DNA from: Advenella kashmirensis WT001
GTDB taxonomy: Bacteria; Pseudomonadota; Gammaproteobacteria; Burkholderiales; Burkholderiaceae_B
Length of the DNA: 64,000 nt
NCBI RefSeq assembly: GCF_000219915.2
Contig: NC_017964.1
Location: forward strand, 2,542,001 to 2,606,000
Reading direction: 5' to 3'
Notes under the pieces: generated by a model
What the model saw: the letters and a program-made list of their open reading frames with translations, nothing else
The model's database searches: none
Told to the model about the DNA's origin: nothing
Part shown: positions 8,763 to 20,634 of the stretch, piece after piece
Numbering within the stretch: the first letter of the stretch is position 1
How the letters are laid out: every line of letters begins with the position of its first letter
Translations under genes and position numbers: made by a program

Positions 8763-9317
8763 ATGACCCGCCTATCCGCGCCGGATCCGGCCACTCTGAA
8801 CGACCATCAAAAGCAGGTATATGCAGCTATCGCCGCAGGTCCACGCGGCCAGGTACGCGGACCCCTGGCCATCTGGCTGAATCGGCCGGGTCTGGCCGAA
8901 CATGCGCAGGCGCTGGGCCAATACTGCCGCTATGACTCCAGCCTTTGCACGCGACTATCGGAACTGGCTATTTTGACAATGGCGGTGTTGTGGCAATCTG
9001 AATTTGAATGGTGGGCGCACAAGCCAATCGCGCTCAAAGCGGGGGTTTCACCCGACACCATTGATGCACTGATGAATAATCGAGAGTCCATTCCGTTTGC
9101 ACAGGAAGATGAACAGGTGGTGCATGAATTTGTACATACGCTGGTTACCACGCGTCAGATACCCCAGTGGCTGTACGACAAGGCAATCAAAACACTAGGC
9201 CAGGACAATGTCGTGGATTTGGTGGGACTGGCCGGCTATTACACCCTGATCTCAATGACCCTGAATGTGTTTGAGGTGGGACTACCCGAAGGCGCGCAGG
9301 CACAGTTCACAAGATAA
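8763..9317 (+). CDS. Carboxymuconolactone decarboxylase-like (CMD/AhpD-fold) protein
   Basis: 184 residues starting at the ATG at 8763, preceded by AAGGA; the open frame extends upstream inside the previous gene. All-helical CMD fold features: GPLAIWLNRPGLAEHAQAL, LCTRLSELAILTMAVLWQSE, FEWWAHKPIALKAGVS and TIDALMNN. The redox C-x-x-C of AhpD is absent (the equivalent site reads EFEWWAH), so it is more like gamma-carboxymuconolactone decarboxylase or a related catabolic enzyme than a peroxidase partner. Third gene of the amidohydrolase operon. Confidence 0.85.
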   Translation: MTRLSAPDPATLNDHQKQVYAAIAAGPRGQVRGPLAIWLNRPGLAEHAQALGQYCRYDSSLCTRLSELAILTMAVLWQSEFEWWAHKPIALKAGVSPDTIDALMNNRESIPFAQEDEQVVHEFVHTLVTTRQIPQWLYDKAIKTLGQDNVVDLVGLAGYYTLISMTLNVFEVGLPEGAQAQFTR

Positions 9318-9439
9318 ATCCTGATTTAAACGAAGACTGGAATCTCTATGCTTACGGGACGCAGCAACCTGCTGCCAGATTGCACCGAGATACGGCAGTA
9401 TGCGATGAGACATGGCCGGTGTTCGGCGACATAAAGACG

Positions 9440-10143
9440 CTAGCCACTCTCCAGAGTTTCGTAGGCTTGCAGGCGAACCGGGTCAGGAATATAGACGTCC
9501 CTGCCCTCAACGGTGATAAGTTTGCGCGCACACAGTTCGCGCATGATGCGTGAAAAATGCTCTGGGGTAATGTTCAGCAGTGAAGCAACCAGCGCCTTGT
9601 TGGTGTTAAAGCGGAACTGCCCGCCATCCTGAAGCTGTGCATGCTCAAGAAAATAGTCAACCACGCGCTGGGTAGCCGACTTGAGCGTATAAGATTCTAT
9701 GTCTTTGAGCAAGGTGTACACCCGGCGGCTCATATTGCTGAGCATGCGCATGGCAAATGCCGGATCGCGTTCAAGCAGGGACAGCATACTGTCTTTTGAT
9801 ATATGCAATAGAAACAGGGCGCTGGTGGCCTGGGCCGACACCAGGCTTTCCATATTTTCCAAAAAGACACCCTCTTCGCCGAAGCTGTCACCCGGTCCCA
9901 GGGTACGCACGACTTTTTCGCCCCCGTTGGCGCGACAAACAATAATTTGACACTACCATTGACGACAATATGGAACCCCTTGCGGGTCGTCCCTTTTTCA
10001 ACGATGTCGTGTATTAGTGCGCCCTTATGGAACGAGCGATGCGTCACTGACAGGGCGATCGTCTTGACTGCTGCCGGTGTCAAGCCTTCGAACATAGGCA
10101 AGCGAGTCAGAAATTCACAAACAGATAGACCACCTCTAACCAT
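9440..10143 (-). CDS. Dnr-type CRP/FNR transcription regulator (one frame break)
   Basis: N-terminal cyclic-nucleotide-like sensor domain (LPMFEGLTPAAVKTIALSV, KGFHIVVNGSVKL), then GPGDSFGEEGVF, a dimer helix, and a C-terminal Crp helix-turn-helix (SLLNITPEHFSRIMRELCAR, KLITVEGRDVYIPD). The N-terminus lacks the cysteine cluster of true FNR. The HTH region resembles Dnr/NnrR nitric-oxide sensors, which is an inference. The reading frame shifts near 9935 between GSVKLL and VCRANGGEKVVRTLG, consistent with a one-base gap; with it the protein would be about 235 residues. A near-perfect FNR/Dnr box lies 60 bases upstream (10203-10216). Confidence 0.82.
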
Positions 10144-10202
10144 AGGCTTAATCCCTCCAATGAGAATAAGCGCTATTGTGAGAGCATTAATAAAAATATA
10201 TT

Positions 10203-10216
10203 TTGATACAAGTCAA
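10203..10216 (-). promoter_or_regulatory. FNR/Dnr-type box upstream of the Dnr-like regulator
   Basis: TTGATACAAGTCAA matches the FNR/Dnr consensus TTGAT-N4-ATCAA with a single mismatch. It lies about 60 bases upstream of the start of the CRP/FNR-family gene ending at 9440, within the 121-base gap after ung, a suitable place for autoregulation. The gap is AT-rich and a second half-site-like GATCAA is at about 10234. The assignment is by consensus only. Confidence 0.5.
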
Positions 10217-10264
10217 TAAAATCTCATCATTTCGATCAATTTTTGTTTAGACCTGCCATTTTTT

Positions 10265-10936
10265 TCATACCTGCCAATCGATCGGGGCCTTGCCTTGGGC
10301 CAGGAGATATTCGTTGGCCTTGGAAAAATGCCGGCAGCCAAAAAATCCACGGCTTGCCGATAGCGGAGAGGGATGAACGCCTGTTAATACCAGGTGGCGC
10401 TTTTTATCTATGAATTCGCCTTTCTTTTTGGCGTGATTGCCCCATAGCATGAACACCAGATGTTCCCGTTTTTCGTTGAGCGCACAGATCACCTGGTCAG
10501 TGAATGTCTCCCACCCCCAGGCAGCATGTGAATGGGCCATGCCAGCCTGGACCGTGAGCACCGTGTTCAGAAGCAGCACGCCCTGCTGCGCCCATTTTTC
10601 AAGATAGCCATGGTTGGGCATGGTGAATCCCGGAATATCGGTTTTGAGCTCCTTGTAAATATTCAATAGCGAAGGCGGAATGCGCACGGACGGTTTGACC
10701 GAAAATGCCAGACCGTGCGCCTGATCCGGTCCATGGTACGGATCCTGTCCCAGAATGACAACTTTGACCTGGTCCAGCGGCGTTAATCGAAAGGCGCTGA
10801 ATGTTTCATGTTCGGAAGGATATATCGTATTGCCGTTTTCCCGGGCCTGGTGGACACGCTCGCGCAGCGATATGAAATAAGGCTTTTCCTTTTCGGGCCC
10901 GATGGCATCGGCCCAGCTTTGGACGACTTCAGTCAT
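10265..10936 (-). CDS. ung: Uracil-DNA glycosylase
   Basis: 223-residue family 1 UDG that removes uracil from DNA in base excision repair. It has the water-activating loop GQDPYHG (with the catalytic Asp), [38 protein letters not shown] and the minor-groove loop [13 protein letters not shown]. The start is taken at the ATG at 10936 ([13 protein letters not shown]), which gives the usual family length. The open frame upstream to 11047 is not conserved. The frame is intact. Confidence 0.96.
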   Translation of the reverse strand: MTEVVQSWADAIGPEKEKPYFISLRERVHQARENGNTIYPSEHETFSAFRLTPLDQVKVVILGQDPYHGPDQAHGLAFSVKPSVRIPPSLLNIYKELKTDIPGFTMPNHGYLEKWAQQGVLLLNTVLTVQAGMAHSHAAWGWETFTDQVICALNEKREHLVFMLWGNHAKKKGEFIDKKRHLVLTGVHPSPLSASRGFFGCRHFSKANEYLLAQGKAPIDWQV

Positions 10937-11065
10937 GTGTTTTAGCGGCACCAGGCGCCGTGTTGGTTGGTGAAAAACCGAATTGTACCAACTATTGTGA
11001 TGCCTGCCCGGCACCGAACATGGATCATCACGCACTGCCGGCGCCATTGCCCTTGTCCATCGGGG

Positions 11066-13545
<2,480 letters not shown>

Positions 13546-13922
13546 CTGTGCAGTAAGTCCTTGATAATCAGCCGCTTACCGGATATGGCGCGGCCTTAAA
13601 GAATGAGGGGAGATTGCAGCGTGAGGCGATTGTATAAGAAAAAACCGTTGCGTTTGTGTCGCTGCATTTCAATTGCCCGGCGTCGTCGTAAAAATAAGAC
13701 ACATCCTCAGGCAACCACGAGATAGCAAGCACCGATTGACCGTAAATTTAGGCATTTTTCAGGCGTTTTTAAGCCACATTATCTCAATTGTGTTTAAAGT
13801 GAGACTCCTGCGTTTCGTATCACTTGCCGACTCAACGCCGGGCAGTGATACGAAACGCGCCTCTTGGATAGCCCCGGGCAGTTGATCAGTCACCAGATGA
13901 CTCCCTTAACGAAGTTCCATTT
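13546..13922. other. 377-base intergenic region with a long inverted repeat
   Basis: Lies between the divergent PIG-L and MFS genes. No gene is seen. It contains an inverted repeat at 13810-13858, listed separately, and must hold the promoters of both genes. The rest shows no recognisable site. Confidence 0.6.
13810..13858. promoter_or_regulatory. Perfect 15-base inverted repeat upstream of the efflux gene
   Basis: Left arm GCGTTTCGTATCACT (13810-13824), right arm AGTGATACGAAACGC (13844-13858), 19-base spacer. It ends 64 bases before the MFS start. No T-run follows the right arm, so it is not a typical terminator. It could be an operator for a repressor (two half-sites about three helical turns apart) or an mRNA hairpin in the leader. 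Confidence 0.5.
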
Positions 13923-15164
13923 ATGACCACCGCGCCAGCCGCCAGCGAAAATGAAGTCCAGCAAATTGCCTGGAAACAGAATCTGTATGTCTGCCTTTTT
14001 GGCTCCTTTACCACCATCCTGGCGATGACGCTGATACTGCCGATACTACCGGTATATATCCAGAACCTGGGCGTGACTGATCCCGAGGCGGTCGTCAGTT
14101 GGTCCGGCTGGATCTTCAGTATTACCTTCCTGGCTGCGGGCCTGATGGCCCCGGTATGGGGCCGGTTTGCCGACCGCTATGGCAGAAAACTCATTCTGAT
14201 TCGCGCCAGCCTTGGCATGGCCATTGGCATTGCCCTTATCGGGTGTGCGCAAACGGTGTGGCAACTGTTCTGGCTGCGACTGCTGGTCGGACTGTTGGGC
14301 GGCTACGCCTCGGGTGCCACGATTCTGGTGGCAACCCAGACACCACGCGCCCATACCGGCTGGGCCGTGGGGATGCTGGCCTCGGGCACGCTTGCCGGCA
14401 ATCTGCTGGGCCCGCTGGTCGGCGGCATCGCGCCGGCATTACTGGGAATCCGCCTGACCTTTTTTGTTGCCGGCGGCATTATTCTGATCGCGTTTTTTTG
14501 CACCGTATTTTTGATCCGCGAGACCCACAAGCCACGCCAAGCATCGTCCGAGAACGAGATACCCTACTCGTTCTGGAAATCAGGCAGCCAGCGCAATCTG
14601 GTGTTGCTGATGCTGCTGGCCGGTACCTTGCTGATGTTTGCCAATATGTCGGTAGAGCCCATCATTACGCTTTATCTGGCATCGCTACGTACGCTGACCG
14701 ACCAGATTCCCTTGCTGGCGGGCATTGCCATGTCCGCCACCGCCTTCGGCAGCATGCTGTTCTCTTCCACGGCAGGACGCTGGGGCGACGCAAATGGGCA
14801 CCTTAAGATGTTGATAGCCAGCTTTATCGCCACGGCTGTGCTGTTACTACTGCAAGGGCTGGCCCAGACCGACTGGCAATTTATTGCCTTGCGCTTTCTG
14901 ATGGGGATGACGCTTTGCGGCATTATGCCGGCGCTGACAGCCATGATCCGGCATAATGTGCCGGCCGATGCCGCCGGCGGCGTGCTTGGATACGCAACGT
15001 CCACGCAATATGCCGGCCTGGTACTGGGACCGCTGGCCGGAGGGTTAGTTGCCAATCACGCAAGCTTTACGGCGGTGTTCGTAATGACCGGGGCGATTAT
15101 GCTTGTTGCCGCAGCACTGCTTTTTAAGCACATGCGAACAACCGAAAAGCGGGATAGCGCCTGA
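13923..15164 (+). CDS. MFS multidrug efflux transporter, MdtG-like
   Basis: 413 residues, 12 predicted membrane segments. The best resemblance is to MdtG (YceE): WKQNLYVCLFGSFTTILAM, the major-facilitator motif WGRFADRYGRKLILIRASLG after TM2, then RLLVGLLGGYASGATILVAT, QTPRAHTGWAVGMLASGT and GPLVGGIAPALLGIR. Family members export fosfomycin, deoxycholate and other drugs using the proton gradient; the substrate here is unknown. The start at 13923 is just after a purine-rich stretch (AACGAAG). Single gene with its own regulatory region containing a strong inverted repeat. Confidence 0.88.
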   Translation: MTTAPAASENEVQQIAWKQNLYVCLFGSFTTILAMTLILPILPVYIQNLGVTDPEAVVSWSGWIFSITFLAAGLMAPVWGRFADRYGRKLILIRASLGMAIGIALIGCAQTVWQLFWLRLLVGLLGGYASGATILVATQTPRAHTGWAVGMLASGTLAGNLLGPLVGGIAPALLGIRLTFFVAGGIILIAFFCTVFLIRETHKPRQASSENEIPYSFWKSGSQRNLVLLMLLAGTLLMFANMSVEPIITLYLASLRTLTDQIPLLAGIAMSATAFGSMLFSSTAGRWGDANGHLKMLIASFIATAVLLLLQGLAQTDWQFIALRFLMGMTLCGIMPALTAMIRHNVPADAAGGVLGYATSTQYAGLVLGPLAGGLVANHASFTAVFVMTGAIMLVAAALLFKHMRTTEKRDSA

Positions 15165-15210
15165 ACGCTGTGTTTCAAGGAAACAAACGCGTCAGGCAAC
15201 CATGACTGCC

Positions 15211-15371
15211 CTACTTGAATCTGCCGCCAAACACCAGCGACAAAATGGCCAGCACAATAAAGACAACAAACAGGATCTTGGCAATGGATGCGGCCCCGGC
15301 CGCAATACCCCCAAAGCCAGAACGGCGGCAATGATGGCAATAATGAAAAACACGACGGCATAGTGCAACAT
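15211..15371 (-). CDS. DUF1328 (YtjA-like) small membrane protein (one frame break)
   Basis: From the ATG at 15371 the product reads MLHYAVVFFIIAIIAAVL and then, after one missing base in a G-run near 15318 (CTGGCTTT instead of CTGGGCTTT), continues as GGIAAGAASIAKILFVVFIV and LAILSLVFGGRFK, ending at 15211. This is the typical 53-residue, two-helix DUF1328 protein of the inner membrane, found with stress-response genes in many proteobacteria. Its function is unknown. It was probably overlooked because of the frame break. Confidence 0.8.
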
Positions 15372-15517
15372 GGGCTTCTCCTGCTACCTTGCTGGTTATT
15401 GATAATCAAACAGCAGGCCCGTACAGCATTTACGGTTGAGTATTCTGATCTTTAATTCAACTGAAATCGGGCACTGCCTGTACTCACGATTTAATTAATA
15501 AAGACTGCAATTGCATA

Positions 15518-15823
15518 TTACCATACGTCGCGCGAACGATAATACCGGCGATGTGAGTCATAGCGGCGGTCCCAGCGATGACCACGGTCATACCGGCGAT
15601 GCTCACTGTAATAATGCGGCTTGTTGCGCCAGCCATGGTGGCGATAACGTGGATGATGCCTGTGATAATGACGATCGCCATAATGGCGGTGGTCAACCTG
15701 CATTGTATACGGGTGGCTGCTATATCCACGTTCGGAAGGACGCTCGTTTGCCAACGCAGACGTAGCCGCGCCCATAGACAGTGAAGCAAGAACGATAGCA
15801 AGCAGTTTTTTGATGGAGACCAT
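15518..15823 (-). CDS. Secreted His/Arg/Tyr-rich small protein
   Basis: About 101 residues from the ATG at 15823 (MVSIKKLLAIVLASLSMGAA); an ATG two codons upstream at 15829 directly abuts the AGGAG, so the inner start has the better spacing. The signal peptide cleaves near ALA. The mature 75 residues are dominated by His, Arg and Tyr (DHRHYGDRHYHRHHPRYRHH, RRYYRSRDVW), a composition that could bind metals or nucleic acids. No known domain. A paired hexamer (GTGTAT-GAA-ATACAC) lies 48 bases upstream. The DUF1328 gene sits just downstream on the same strand. Confidence 0.75.
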   Translation of the reverse strand: MVSIKKLLAIVLASLSMGAATSALANERPSERGYSSHPYTMQVDHRHYGDRHYHRHHPRYRHHGWRNKPHYYSEHRRYDRGHRWDRRYDSHRRYYRSRDVW

Positions 15824-15829
15824 AGTCAT

Positions 15830-16298
15830 ACTCCTTTCTTGACGGCATACCATTTTGGTGCCGGAACCATGTGTATGAAATACACGATTCGATAGTAATG
15901 GCCTGCCCGCGCGATTGCTATTACCAAATATGACTGGCATTTCGCAGGGTTTCTATTCGAACCCCGGCCGATTTCGATCCGTTTCAGAAACGATTATCCG
16001 CGCATGCAGATACACGCCGCCCCGCTTGGTTTACCCCCAAACAAGCATAGTCAGGGGTCGTGTCTTTCAGTATTTGCAAAGACCGCCAGATGCACCTGGG
16101 CGGTGTGGCCTGATGCTGCCAATCCAACCGACCGATTGCCCTGTTGCCTGCTGCCTAATTCAATTGATATTGATTTTTGTCAACAGCACCAAAGACCAGA
16201 ACCCGCACAATGACATATTCACAAATGCCGCGCCTCATCAATCAATATCACGGGAACCCGCAAGGCAGCTTTGTGCTCAATCCAACCAGGAAACCCGC
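15830..16298. other. 469-base intergenic region; small palindrome at 15871-15885
   Basis: Separates the His-rich protein (minus) and nitronate monooxygenase (plus). The monooxygenase frame is open upstream to 15915, but this part has no family similarity and no good start, so it is treated as non-coding. GTGTAT-GAA-ATACAC (15871-15885) is a perfect six-base inverted repeat with a three-base spacer, possibly an operator. No terminator or RNA gene recognised. Confidence 0.5.
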
Positions 16299-17474
16299 AT
16301 GCATTCCTTCTCGCCCCTAAGAATCAAAAATCATACATTATTGCCCATTGTGCAAGGCGGCATGGGCGTCGGTATTTCCGCCAGCCGCCTGTCGGCCGCG
16401 GTCGCGCGTGAAAATGCCGTGGGCACCATCGCCAGCATCGACCTGCGGCACCTGCATCCGGATTTGCTGGAACAATCCCGGGCACTGGCCAGTCAGGAAC
16501 ACTATGACAGGCTCAACCGCGTGGCCCTGGACCGGGAAGTGAAAAAGGCATTAAAACAAGCCGACGGCAGGGGGATAATCGCCGTCAATGTCATGAAGGC
16601 AGTGAGCGATTACGCCGCCCTTGTGCAGCAAGCCTGCGAATCCGGGGCCCAGGCGATTGTCATGGGAGCCGGTCTGCCGCTGGAATTGCCGGACCTGACC
16701 CGGGATCATCCCGACGTTGCACTCATTCCGATTCTGTCCGAATCGCGCGGCATACAAATTGTACTCAAGCGCTGGATGAAGAAAAACCGCTTGCCCGACG
16801 CCATTGTGATCGAGCATCCCAATCACGCGGGCGGCCATTTGGGGGCATCGACCATTGACGATCTGGGCAGTGGTCGCTTCTCTTTTGCCCGCGTGCTGGA
16901 AGAAACCGCGCAGGTGTTTCGGCAACTGGGACTGGAGGGCGAGAAAATCCCGCTCATTCTGGCCGGTGGCATGGCCAATGTTCGCAAGATCAGTACCGCA
17001 CTGCGCCAATGGGGTGCGGCTGCTGTACAAATTGGTACTGCGTTCGCCGTCACCCGCGAGGGCGACGCGCATGACAACTTCAAGCAGGTACTGGCTGGCG
17101 CCCGCGACGAAGATATTGTCGAATTCATGTCCGTCGCCGGACTGCCGGCGCGAGCTGTGATGACGCCCTATTTACAGAAATACCTGCGCAGCGAGCAAAA
17201 GCTCCAGGCATCGGCCAAGGCCGATCCGCGCCGCTGTGTACAAAGCATGAATTGCCTGCAGGTATGCGGGCTGCGCGACGGCATTTCAAAAATCGGTCAA
17301 TTCTGCATCGACCAGCGCCTGACCGATGCATTCAACGGTGATGTGCGCAAGGGTTTGTTTTTCCGAGGCAAGGATCCGCTGCCGTTTGGCCAGCAGATTC
17401 GCAGCGTATACGACACCATTCAGTATCTGCTGACCGGGAACATTCCACCCGCGATCAATCACGCTTTAGCGTAA
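16299..17474 (+). CDS. NAD(P)H-dependent flavin oxidoreductase / nitronate monooxygenase family
   Basis: 391 residues. FMN-binding TIM barrel: [20 protein letters not shown] at the N-terminus, [23 protein letters not shown] (the catalytic-site His region), [19 protein letters not shown] (phosphate loop) and [17 protein letters not shown]. The C-terminus has a cysteine cluster ([18 protein letters not shown] ... QFCIDQRL) seen in a subgroup of the family. The start at 16299 ([11 protein letters not shown]) gives family length. The last 16 bases overlap the convergent yaiI-like gene. The family oxidises nitroalkanes or acts as enoyl reductase FabK; the specific reaction is undetermined. Confidence 0.88.
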   Translation: MHSFSPLRIKNHTLLPIVQGGMGVGISASRLSAAVARENAVGTIASIDLRHLHPDLLEQSRALASQEHYDRLNRVALDREVKKALKQADGRGIIAVNVMKAVSDYAALVQQACESGAQAIVMGAGLPLELPDLTRDHPDVALIPILSESRGIQIVLKRWMKKNRLPDAIVIEHPNHAGGHLGASTIDDLGSGRFSFARVLEETAQVFRQLGLEGEKIPLILAGGMANVRKISTALRQWGAAAVQIGTAFAVTREGDAHDNFKQVLAGARDEDIVEFMSVAGLPARAVMTPYLQKYLRSEQKLQASAKADPRRCVQSMNCLQVCGLRDGISKIGQFCIDQRLTDAFNGDVRKGLFFRGKDPLPFGQQIRSVYDTIQYLLTGNIPPAINHALA

Positions 17475-17911
17475 CGCGCCAGCAGTTTGTCAAGCTGGCC
17501 TGCAAACGCTCGCGTGTCAGCCTGATCAAAAGATCTGGGGCCGCCGGTCTCAATGCCGGCGCTGCGCAACGCTTCCATCATGTCTCGCATGGTCAGCCGC
17601 TCGCGAATGGTTTCCATTGAATACAACTCGCCGCGAGGATTCAATGCCTGAATCCCCTTTTCCAGCACTTCGGCAGCCAGCGGAATATCTGCAGTAATCA
17701 CCAGGTCCCCAGCACGGGCATGCTGGCTGATATAGGTATCGGCAACATCGAAACCCCGTGGCACCTGACGTGACTGAATATAAACGGATGGAGGCACATT
17801 GAGCATCTGATTGGCCACTAACGTTGTTTTCACCTGCCAGCGCACCGCTGCTCTGAACAGAATGTTTTTGATCACAACCGGGCACGCGTCGGCATCCACC
17901 CAAATTTCCAT
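17459..17911 (-). CDS. YaiI/YqxD family protein (DUF188, UPF0178)
   Basis: 150 residues, intact. Characteristic motifs: [18 protein letters not shown] at the N-terminus, the PIN-like acidic residues [42 protein letters not shown] and [23 protein letters not shown]-like nuclease fold is proposed for the family, but no function has been established. Tail-to-tail overlap of 16 bases with the nitronate monooxygenase gene. Confidence 0.92.
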   Translation of the reverse strand: MEIWVDADACPVVIKNILFRAAVRWQVKTTLVANQMLNVPPSVYIQSRQVPRGFDVADTYISQHARAGDLVITADIPLAAEVLEKGIQALNPRGELYSMETIRERLTMRDMMEALRSAGIETGGPRSFDQADTRAFAGQLDKLLARYAKA

Positions 17912-18069
17912 TTTCTGCTCCTGACGCAGACAACCTGATTGACCGCCTGTAACCCAACTGTCGGGTGTATACGATTATTCTGTATATGCTTACGCACCAT
18001 TGCGCCGGCTGGCAAAATTATACGGCGTTTTGCCAGCCAAACCATCAAGCAGATGCAGCCGACCTGCAG

Positions 18070-19484
18070 TTACGCCAGGGTCAGGCTGACTGCGCGGGCA
18101 TCCAGCAGTTTGTCCCGATGCTTGACCAGGATCCGATAGGTATCCCGGGAAAAATCACCTTTGCCACAGTCGATCAAGTCCTGGAGCTCGGTTTCGTCCC
18201 GTGCCGTTCCCAAATAGCACCACTGATGAATGACATGCACCAGATTCCCCTCACGCAGCAGCGCTGCACCCTCGAACGGCCAGTCGCGCAGCCTTAACGC
18301 AGACAAGGCAGTCATTAGCCGGGCAGAATGGGCAATAGGCGACTCTTCGCGCCCGACACAGCGCCGGCGCAAGACTTCAATTGCCGTGCAAAACACGGGC
18401 TGGCGCTGGCTACTTTTTCCAGACCAAGCGTTGCCTTGCAGAGTTTTTCGCTTTTAATGATTGCCAGGAGCGCCTCTTTAGCATCCCGCGCAGATGAAAA
18501 CAAGCCATATAGATGCAAACCCTGCCCGATCGCAATGTCATTTCCGCCCAAAAGAATGGGAACCCACAGGCCGGGGGATCGCTCGACAAGTTGCCAGGTG
18601 AAAACATCTTTTTGTCTGCGCAACTGGCGATTCAAAGTAGGCATGCGCTCTTTGATCAGGCGCGACTCGGTCAGCAACGCATCCACCTCGCCGGCACAGC
18701 GAATATGTTCGATCCGCCGAATCTGCATGGAAATTTTCATTTCTTTAGGCGCCGTATGATCGCTGGCAAAATGCGATAGTACTCGCTGGCGCAAGCGATT
18801 GCTTTTGCCTATATATATCGGCAGCTCGTTTTCGCCATAAAACACATAAACGCCAAAGCTATTGGGCAAGGCATCAATCACCGCAGGATCAATATGCGCC
18901 GGTAGCGATGGCCGCGCTATCAGGCTCTGCACGATATCATCAACAATTTTACGGTCATGCTCCCGGCAGACGCATTGCCAAAATTGCAGCAATGCATGGG
19001 CATCATCGTAGGCACGATGTCTGTCCTGCATTCTCAGGCCATGCCGCTGAATCAGGTAATCGAGTCCGTGGCGCCGGTGCTGCGGATAGAGCCGGCGGGA
19101 AAGCTTGACGGTGCAAAGCATATTTGCCTTGAAATCCTGTCCTGCCCGCCGGAAAGCATTCTTGATAAACCCATAATCAAAGCGGGCGTTATGGGCGACA
19201 AAAATGTGTCCGGCAAGCAATTGCTGAATGTGTTCCGCCAGCTGGGCAAAGGTGGGTGCAGTGGCCACCATCTCGCTGGTAATTCCCGTCAGGCTTTCTA
19301 TATAGCCTGGAATACGACATTCCGGGTTGATCAGGCTTTGCCAGGTGGTGACGGTGTGCCCGTCATAACGCACAATGGCGATCTCGGTCAGACTATCGGT
19401 TGAGGCCGACCCGCCGGTCGTTTCGACATCGACAAAGGCAAACGGCTTGTCTGGCGTAGGAGCAGTTGGAGCGCAGTTGGGCAT
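18070..19484 (-). CDS. DnaQ-like 3'-5' exonuclease fused to GIY-YIG (UvrC/Cho-like) endonuclease (one frame break)
   Basis: N-terminal DEDDh exonuclease (residues about 15-180): FAFVDVETTGG, FVAHNARFDYGFIKNAF, HRAYDDAHALLQFW. The GIY-YIG endonuclease follows (about 215-300): NSFGVYVFYGENELPIYIGK, EVDALLTESRLIKERMPTLN. The C-terminal region ends at 18070 and is reached only after a frame break near 18350, where GAVSG should continue into REESPIAHSARL (one G missing from a G-run). With the repair the protein is about 471 residues, the normal size of this fusion in Burkholderiales. Probable role in nucleotide excision-type repair. Confidence 0.88.
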
Positions 19485-19736
19485 AGAGAATATTGATTAC
19501 TGTAAATTTATACAGTATTTATACACCATTCTGACCCGCGATGTTGTGGAGGCCTGCCCAATGTTGCAATTGCGCCCGCCCCGCCTGTATCGGCATACTA
19601 ATCGAGACCGCTCCCCTGTCCTGGTCCCGACGCATTCGAGTGATATGACCGACTTTGGCGATTAACAAGAAATCACAAGGCATAACCATAGCCCATAATA
19701 GCCAACGCTCCTGCCTTGAGTCCATCAGCGCTCAAT

Positions 19737-20507
19737 CTATTCGGCCGGACGCCGCCTGTTGGTGACCCATGCGCGCATATCGTCAAAGGCCGGTATGCTG
19801 GAGATCAATACTAGCAGGCAAGCCAGGGGCACCGTCGCAATATAGCCAATATGATTAAACCCCCAGGCCCCCATGGTGCCGCCGGAAAAAAAAGCAAGCA
19901 ATAGCGCACAGTGCAGACGCAGGCGCGCCCGATCGGCCACCACAAAATGGCTGTCCTCGCGCATGCGCCCCCGGTTCCAGTAAAACAGCTTGCCCAGCTC
20001 AATGCCGATATCGGTCACGATTCCCGTCACATGGGTGGTTCGAATAACGGAACGGGACAGTTTGGTAATCAATGCATTCTGCAAGCCCATGAGAAACGAA
20101 AGAATCATGACCGTGATCGGCACAAAAAGACCGTGCATCTGGGCAATCCGGGCGCCCAGCATGCCGAAACACAGCAGCAGCACCGCTTCCAGCAACAGCG
20201 GCAAGGCATATTCGCTGCGCATTTGACGCACTCTGGCGTAATTGACCATAACCGTGGTGCAGATGCTGCCGCACAGAAAACAGATTAATGCAGCTACACC
20301 TGCCAGAACCAGATCGTATGCGCCCAGAATCAACTGGTCAGCCATGGTCGACACAATACCGGTCATGTGCGAGGTGTATTGATGAACCGCCAGGAATCCG
20401 CCGGCATTGATTGCACCGGCCACAAAGGCCAGCAGCGTGCCGATCTGTTTATCGGCTTTCTGTGTGCGAACGGAATCTGTCAGTGCTCGGGTATATCTGA
20501 GTGGCAT
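19737..20507 (-). CDS. YoaK family membrane protein (DUF1275)
   Basis: 256 residues with six predicted membrane segments. The family pattern is seen in LLAFVAGAINAGGFLAVHQY, TSHMTGIVSTMADQ, FLMGLQNALITKLSRSVIRT and THVTGIVTDIGIELGKLFYW. Inner membrane; function unknown for the family, though a transporter role is often suggested. Stands alone between the exonuclease and TauE-like genes. Frame intact. Confidence 0.88.
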   Translation of the reverse strand: MPLRYTRALTDSVRTQKADKQIGTLLAFVAGAINAGGFLAVHQYTSHMTGIVSTMADQLILGAYDLVLAGVAALICFLCGSICTTVMVNYARVRQMRSEYALPLLLEAVLLLCFGMLGARIAQMHGLFVPITVMILSFLMGLQNALITKLSRSVIRTTHVTGIVTDIGIELGKLFYWNRGRMREDSHFVVADRARLRLHCALLLAFFSGGTMGAWGFNHIGYIATVPLACLLVLISSIPAFDDMRAWVTNRRRPAE

Positions 20508-20634
20508 ATAGGCGACGGTCTGCTTGTACAGACAAGCGTGAAAAGGGCTTCAATCGTTTTATTGTTTGCACCTATTATAGGCCGATTGCAGAACAATGGC
20601 GCGAACCAGGATCGGGCCACACGACCGGTAGTTG

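Noticed and set aside
15915..16298. N-terminal extension of the nitronate monooxygenase
   Set aside because: The extension lacks family similarity; the start at 16299 gives normal length.
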